A stretch of 9,274 bases of DNA. Origin: Terriglobia bacterium (lineage in GTDB: Bacteria; Acidobacteriota; Terriglobia; UBA7540). The translations under genes and the position numbers were made by a program. Each line of letters opens with the position of its first letter. Positions within the stretch are counted from its first letter, which is position 1. Location: assembly GCA_020072905.1 (NCBI GenBank), contig JAIQGB010000146.1, forward strand, positions 1-9,274, read 5' to 3'. Below, one piece after another: positions 6,913 to 9,274 of this stretch. The notes beneath the pieces were generated by a model. That model saw only the letters and a list, made by a program, of their open reading frames with translations, ran no database searches and had not been told where the DNA came from.

Positions 6913-6940
6913 GGGGGAGCCTGGAGGCTTCCCCCCAGGC
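6913..6940. repeat. GC-rich inverted repeat with two competing hairpins
   Basis: GGGGGAGCC (6913-6921) can pair with GGCTTCCCCC (6926-6935, one bulged T), or GCCTGG (6919-6924) can pair with CCAGGC (6935-6940). The two foldings exclude each other. The arm sequence TGGGGGAG...GGCTTCCCC resembles the minus-strand reading of the hairpin at 3177-3217, so both may belong to one palindromic repeat family. Confidence 0.4.
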
Positions 6941-7413
6941 AGCAAGCCCAAATTCAGTCGGCGATCACCAAACCACTGACCGATTATTGCCCGGCGTCCG
7001 TGTGGTCTCGGGCCACTCTTCCGCAGCGTCCCCGACCTCGGGGCCGCCGCGCGATGCTGGAAATCGGCCTTACGCAAGCCACTCTCCAGTACGCCCAGTG
7101 GTCGACGCAAGGCTATTCCGGTTACCGGCTGAGTTATAAGTCACAGGGGCGCGGTACAGACTCGGAGATCCCCTTGATTTCAAAAACGATTCGCCTTTCG
7201 TGGGAACCTGACTGCCCTCCCGTTGCAGCCGCCAATCCCGGCTGCCACCCGGTTCTCCTTCACGCATGCCCCTATCCCCTTGCTGCGGCTAGGGCATCCG
7301 AGAGTCACCGCCGCGCCCTAGGGAAGGCGGCTGGTTGCCATAACCGACTTCTATCCCTGCGGATTACGGTTAACAGTGACCGCGGCCCAAGAAGCGGCTT
7401 ATTGCGAGCCTGA

Positions 7414-7442
7414 TTGACTGTGGGTGGGGGCAGTTTTATACT
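7414..7442 (+). promoter_or_regulatory. Sigma-70 promoter for the membrane-anchored protein gene
   Basis: TTGACT (7414-7419), a spacer of exactly 17 bp and TATACT (7437-7442) match the consensus at five of six bases in each box. Transcription would start near 7449, leaving a leader of about 124 nt before the preferred GTG start at 7573. Confidence 0.65.
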
Positions 7443-7572
7443 GAGGGCACGTCGAACGCCCTCGCATGGTCGGTCGATGGCGCCGAGCTTGAGGTTCGGT
7501 CCCACCTGTCAGAGTTCTGGAAGCGATTACTGCCTTGCAGCCCGGGTGGGGCCGGCAGACCGAAGGCCGCCC

Positions 7573-8865
7573 GTGGATTCCATCACGCTTTACGAGAAAC
7601 GCGACGAACTCCACCGCGTGCTGCAGAGCCGGCACTTTGCAAAAGCCAAAAAAAAGAGCCGGTTCTTGGAGTTCGTTTGCGAGCAGACCTTCCTGGGTAA
7701 CGCGGAAAAGCTGAACGAGTACTTGATCGGTGTGGAGGTCTACGAGCGCGGTCCGGATTTTGATCCGCAGGAAGATCCCATCGTTCGCGTTCAGGCTCAC
7801 GAGATTCGCCGGGCCTTGCGGCAATTTTACGAAGAAGATGGAAAGGACAGCGCGTATCGGCTCGACCTGCCGCCCGGCCACTACGTGCCGATCTTCAAGA
7901 AAGCGGAAGCCGAACCCACGCGGCCGGCGGAGCAGATTGAGGGTTCGGCATCTCCTCAAACCAATCTGGGCCGCCGAAATGCCTTGGCAATTGGTTTGGC
8001 GTTGTTCTGCTTGGTTCTTGGCACCTTGTTCGTGCGCGAGAGAATCGGGCGCCAACAGGACGTGGCCCGCAAGGCAGCAGAACCGGCGATCTCCCCAGAT
8101 TTGCTCTGGTTCTGGAAGCCGTTCCTTCCCCCTGCCGCCCCGCCGCTCATCGTGATTCCCAATCATCCCCTGCTGCGTGCGGCGCACGACGGCGACAGTC
8201 AGGAGACCCTGCGTCACGGGCATCTGATTCCCAAGGAGAAGATTCCGGAGTTCCGAGACACCATCCATTATCGTGAACTCCGCGGCTTTTACTTTGTTCC
8301 CAACGAGACCGATTTCACCGCCGTCGGGGAAACGCTCGGGCTCGTGAACTTCTTCGAGCTCTTTGCGAGTGCCGGTCAGCGGTTCAGGCTCAAGGCTTCG
8401 CGGCTGGTGGACTTCGAAGAGATTAAGCGCAGCAATGCCATCTTGCTCGGAGGGAACCAGCCCTGGAGCGGCCGGGTGTTCCTGAACCCGGAGGGTTTCT
8501 GGTTCCGCGCAGGAGTGATTTCCAACCCCCACCCGCGCCCCGGCGAGCGGCCCGTCTATAGACCCGAGTTCGATTCGGTCACGAATCGGCTCATCCGGGA
8601 TTATGCCTTGGTGCTGATGCTTCCCAACGAAAAGCGTGAAGAGCGCATCCTGCTGATCTATGGTATTTACACGCAAGGTTCACAGGCGGCCATCGAGTTT
8701 GTCACGAATGCCGAGCGAATGCAGGAGCTGCGCAAGGCCTTGCTCGCCCTTTCTCCGGATCGCCGGACTCTGCCGGGGTACTTCCAGCTTCTGCTGACGA
8801 CGACGGTCGAAAATTCCGTTCCGGGTAAAGCTTCGCTGGTGGCGGCACGGGTGATTCCCGGTTAG
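7573..8865 (+). CDS. Membrane-anchored protein with acidobacterial N-terminal domain of unknown function and C-terminal domain of unknown function
   Basis: No characterised homologue comes to mind. With the GTG at 7573 (GAAGG at 7562-7566, 6 nt upstream) it has 430 residues. Residues about 5-108 form a domain I recall at the N-terminus of acidobacterial and rhizobial proteins fused to TPR, TolB-like or cyclase modules: RFLEFVCEQTF at 30-40, EYLIGVEVYERG at 49-60, DPIVRVQAHEIRRAL at 68-82 and LPPGHYVPIF at 99-108. Its charged helices suggest nucleic-acid or protein binding, which is unproven. A Pro/Glu/Ser-rich linker leads to one transmembrane helix at about 136-154. The C-terminal region (about 174-430) has LLWFWKPFLPP, IKRSNAILLGGNQPW at 284-298, NPHPRPGERPVYR at 318-330 and a final alpha/beta section; this looks like a sensory domain (inference). 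The frame stays open up to a TTG at 7414, but that codon is the promoter's -35 box, so the longer form is unlikely. It is transcribed divergently from the receptor gene. Confidence 0.75.
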   Translation: MDSITLYEKRDELHRVLQSRHFAKAKKKSRFLEFVCEQTFLGNAEKLNEYLIGVEVYERGPDFDPQEDPIVRVQAHEIRRALRQFYEEDGKDSAYRLDLPPGHYVPIFKKAEAEPTRPAEQIEGSASPQTNLGRRNALAIGLALFCLVLGTLFVRERIGRQQDVARKAAEPAISPDLLWFWKPFLPPAAPPLIVIPNHPLLRAAHDGDSQETLRHGHLIPKEKIPEFRDTIHYRELRGFYFVPNETDFTAVGETLGLVNFFELFASAGQRFRLKASRLVDFEEIKRSNAILLGGNQPWSGRVFLNPEGFWFRAGVISNPHPRPGERPVYRPEFDSVTNRLIRDYALVLMLPNEKREERILLIYGIYTQGSQAAIEFVTNAERMQELRKALLALSPDRRTLPGYFQLLLTTTVENSVPGKASLVAARVIPG

Positions 8866-8881
8866 GGTTCCTCAACCCGGG
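8857..8881 (+). terminator. Weak hairpin at the end of the membrane-protein gene
   Basis: GGGTT (8865-8869) and AACCC (8874-8878) form a 5-bp stem with a 4-nt loop, and flanking CCC/GGG (8857-8859, 8879-8881) could extend it. It overlaps the stop codon and lacks a T-run, so its role as a terminator is doubtful. Confidence 0.2.
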
Positions 8882-9001
8882 CGACAGTCTTGGTCTTCAC
8901 GCCGCGCTGCCCCCCACATGCGCAAGGTCGGGCAGGATGAGGCGAGCGGGTGCGAGCGAGGCCGGGACGTGGGTGAAGAGTGCGCACGGGCGGAGATGTC
9001 G

Positions 9002-9016
9002 CGGTGAGGGTCACCG
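9002..9016. promoter_or_regulatory. Operator-like inverted repeat upstream of the dehydrogenase start
   Basis: CGGTGA-GGG-TCACCG is a perfect 6-bp inverted repeat with a 3-bp centre. It ends 4 bp before the possible -35 box of the following gene, a usual place for a regulator site. Confidence 0.3.
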
Positions 9017-9020
9017 AAGG

Positions 9021-9049
9021 TTGAAGTTCATCCCCGACTCGGGTACATA
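9021..9049 (+). promoter_or_regulatory. Weak promoter candidate for the short-chain dehydrogenase
   Basis: TTGAAG (9021-9026), a 17-bp spacer and TACATA (9044-9049) give four and three matches of six. The start would fall near 9056, about 53 nt before the GTG at 9109. Confidence 0.25.
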
Positions 9050-9108
9050 GAGGCTTTGTTGCCTACAGGAATTCGTGCCTCGGCGGGTGGGGGGAAGGAG
9101 AGGTGTCA

Positions 9109-9274
9109 GTGAGACTCAAGAACAAAGTGGCCATCATCACCGGTGGCGGGTCGGGGATTGGGCGCGCCACCGCGGAACTCTTCGCGCGAGAGGGCGCGAA
9201 AGTTGTTGTGGCGGATTACCACGCCGACGCGGGCCGCGAGGCGGGCGAGGCCATCAGGAAGGCCGGGGGCGAGG
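9109..9274 (+). CDS. Short-chain dehydrogenase/reductase (SDR), N-terminal part only
   Basis: The 55 visible residues open a classical SDR, a cytoplasmic NAD(P)-dependent oxidoreductase of unknown substrate. The glycine-rich cofactor motif TGGGSGIG is at 11-18, after the first strand KVAIIT. The second strand VVVAD ends at D36, an acidic residue that usually selects NAD(H) over NADP(H). The following helix (HADAGREAGEAIRKAGGE) is typical. I place the start at GTG 9109 because AAGGAG (9095-9100) lies 8 nt upstream; another in-frame GTG at 9103 would sit only 2 nt from it. The catalytic Ser-Tyr-Lys region lies beyond the window edge. The gene follows the membrane-protein gene by 243 bp and probably has its own promoter. 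Confidence 0.88.
   Translation, partial: MRLKNKVAIITGGGSGIGRATAELFAREGAKVVVADYHADAGREAGEAIRKAGGE

Larger units (their letters stand above)
6711..7413. other. Long intergenic region upstream of the receptor, no gene recognised
   Basis: About 700 bp with no protein I can support on either strand: short open frames exist but lack ribosome sites and recognisable motifs. I see no tRNA, rRNA or cobalamin-type riboswitch elements. It contains the LacI-type operator (6815-6828), the hairpin cluster at 6913-6940, and a 7-bp inverted repeat CTAGGGC/GCCCTAG (7289-7295 and 7315-7321). I found no convincing -35/-10 pair for the receptor gene. Confidence 0.55.

Noticed and set aside
6696..7000. A cobalamin or other riboswitch before the TonB receptor gene
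   Set aside because: I looked for the conserved GCCACTG-type box and neighbouring elements expected upstream of some TonB receptors on the minus strand and did not find them.
6848..7366. A repeated CCTGCGGATT (near 6848 and 7354) as flanking direct repeats of a mobile element
   Set aside because: Only 10 bases match, there is no terminal inverted repeat, and there is no transposase between them; probably chance.
7000..7413. A 137-codon plus-strand frame in the long intergenic region
   Set aside because: No ribosome site, no family motif, and it ends just before the promoter at 7414; its composition looks non-coding.
7399..8676. A 425-codon open frame on the minus strand across the membrane-protein gene
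   Set aside because: It is composition-driven antisense: low-complexity charged sequence with no motif, while the plus strand has promoter, ribosome site, family motifs and a membrane helix.

Overview
The window reads as a stretch of an Acidobacteriota chromosome with fairly high GC (about 60% by eye, not counted). Three things point there. The first is a very long Oar-like TonB-dependent receptor with an N-terminal carboxypeptidase-regulatory-like domain and an LPLNGR plug motif, a family greatly expanded in Acidobacteriota. The second is a membrane-anchored protein whose N-terminal domain (EYLIGVEVYERG, DPIVRVQAHEIRRAL, LPPGHYVPIF) I know mainly from Acidobacteriota and some Rhizobiales. 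The third is a Tat-signal D-2-hydroxyacid dehydrogenase. The assignment is inference from protein families.

Layout. From 1 to 669 (minus) runs the N-terminal part of an uncharacterised secreted protein with a duplicated small beta-type domain; it is cut by the window edge. From 847 to 1983 (minus) lies a D-2-hydroxyacid dehydrogenase with a Tat signal. A 188-bp divergent intergenic region follows, with an extended -10 promoter candidate on each strand. Then come two short plus-strand genes: a STAS-domain anti-anti-sigma protein (2172-2534) and a divergent cold-shock-domain protein (start best placed at 2707), the latter with its own strong sigma-70-like promoter and an 88-nt leader. A 326-bp convergent gap holds a long GC-rich hairpin just past the receptor gene. 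The receptor occupies 3237-6695 on the minus strand.

Upstream of the receptor is an 877-bp region with no recognisable gene. It holds a near-perfect LacI/GalR-type operator (6815-6828), a GC-rich hairpin related in form to the one at the receptor's 3' end, and a good sigma-70 promoter (7414-7442) that drives the next plus-strand gene. That gene (7573-8865) encodes a protein with the N-terminal domain above, one membrane helix and a C-terminal domain of unknown function. The last gene (9109 to the edge) is the start of an NAD-type short-chain dehydrogenase with a small operator-like inverted repeat upstream.

How it may work together. Most genes look like single transcription units and there is no clear multi-gene operon. 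The best functional link is regulatory: the receptor probably takes up or binds a nutrient under a LacI-family repressor, and the membrane-anchored protein is transcribed divergently from it. I found no phage, insertion sequence, CRISPR, tRNA or rRNA. I saw no convincing undescribed multi-gene system. The most worthwhile leads are the operator upstream of the receptor, the divergently transcribed membrane protein of unknown function, and the exported NAD-dependent dehydrogenase.
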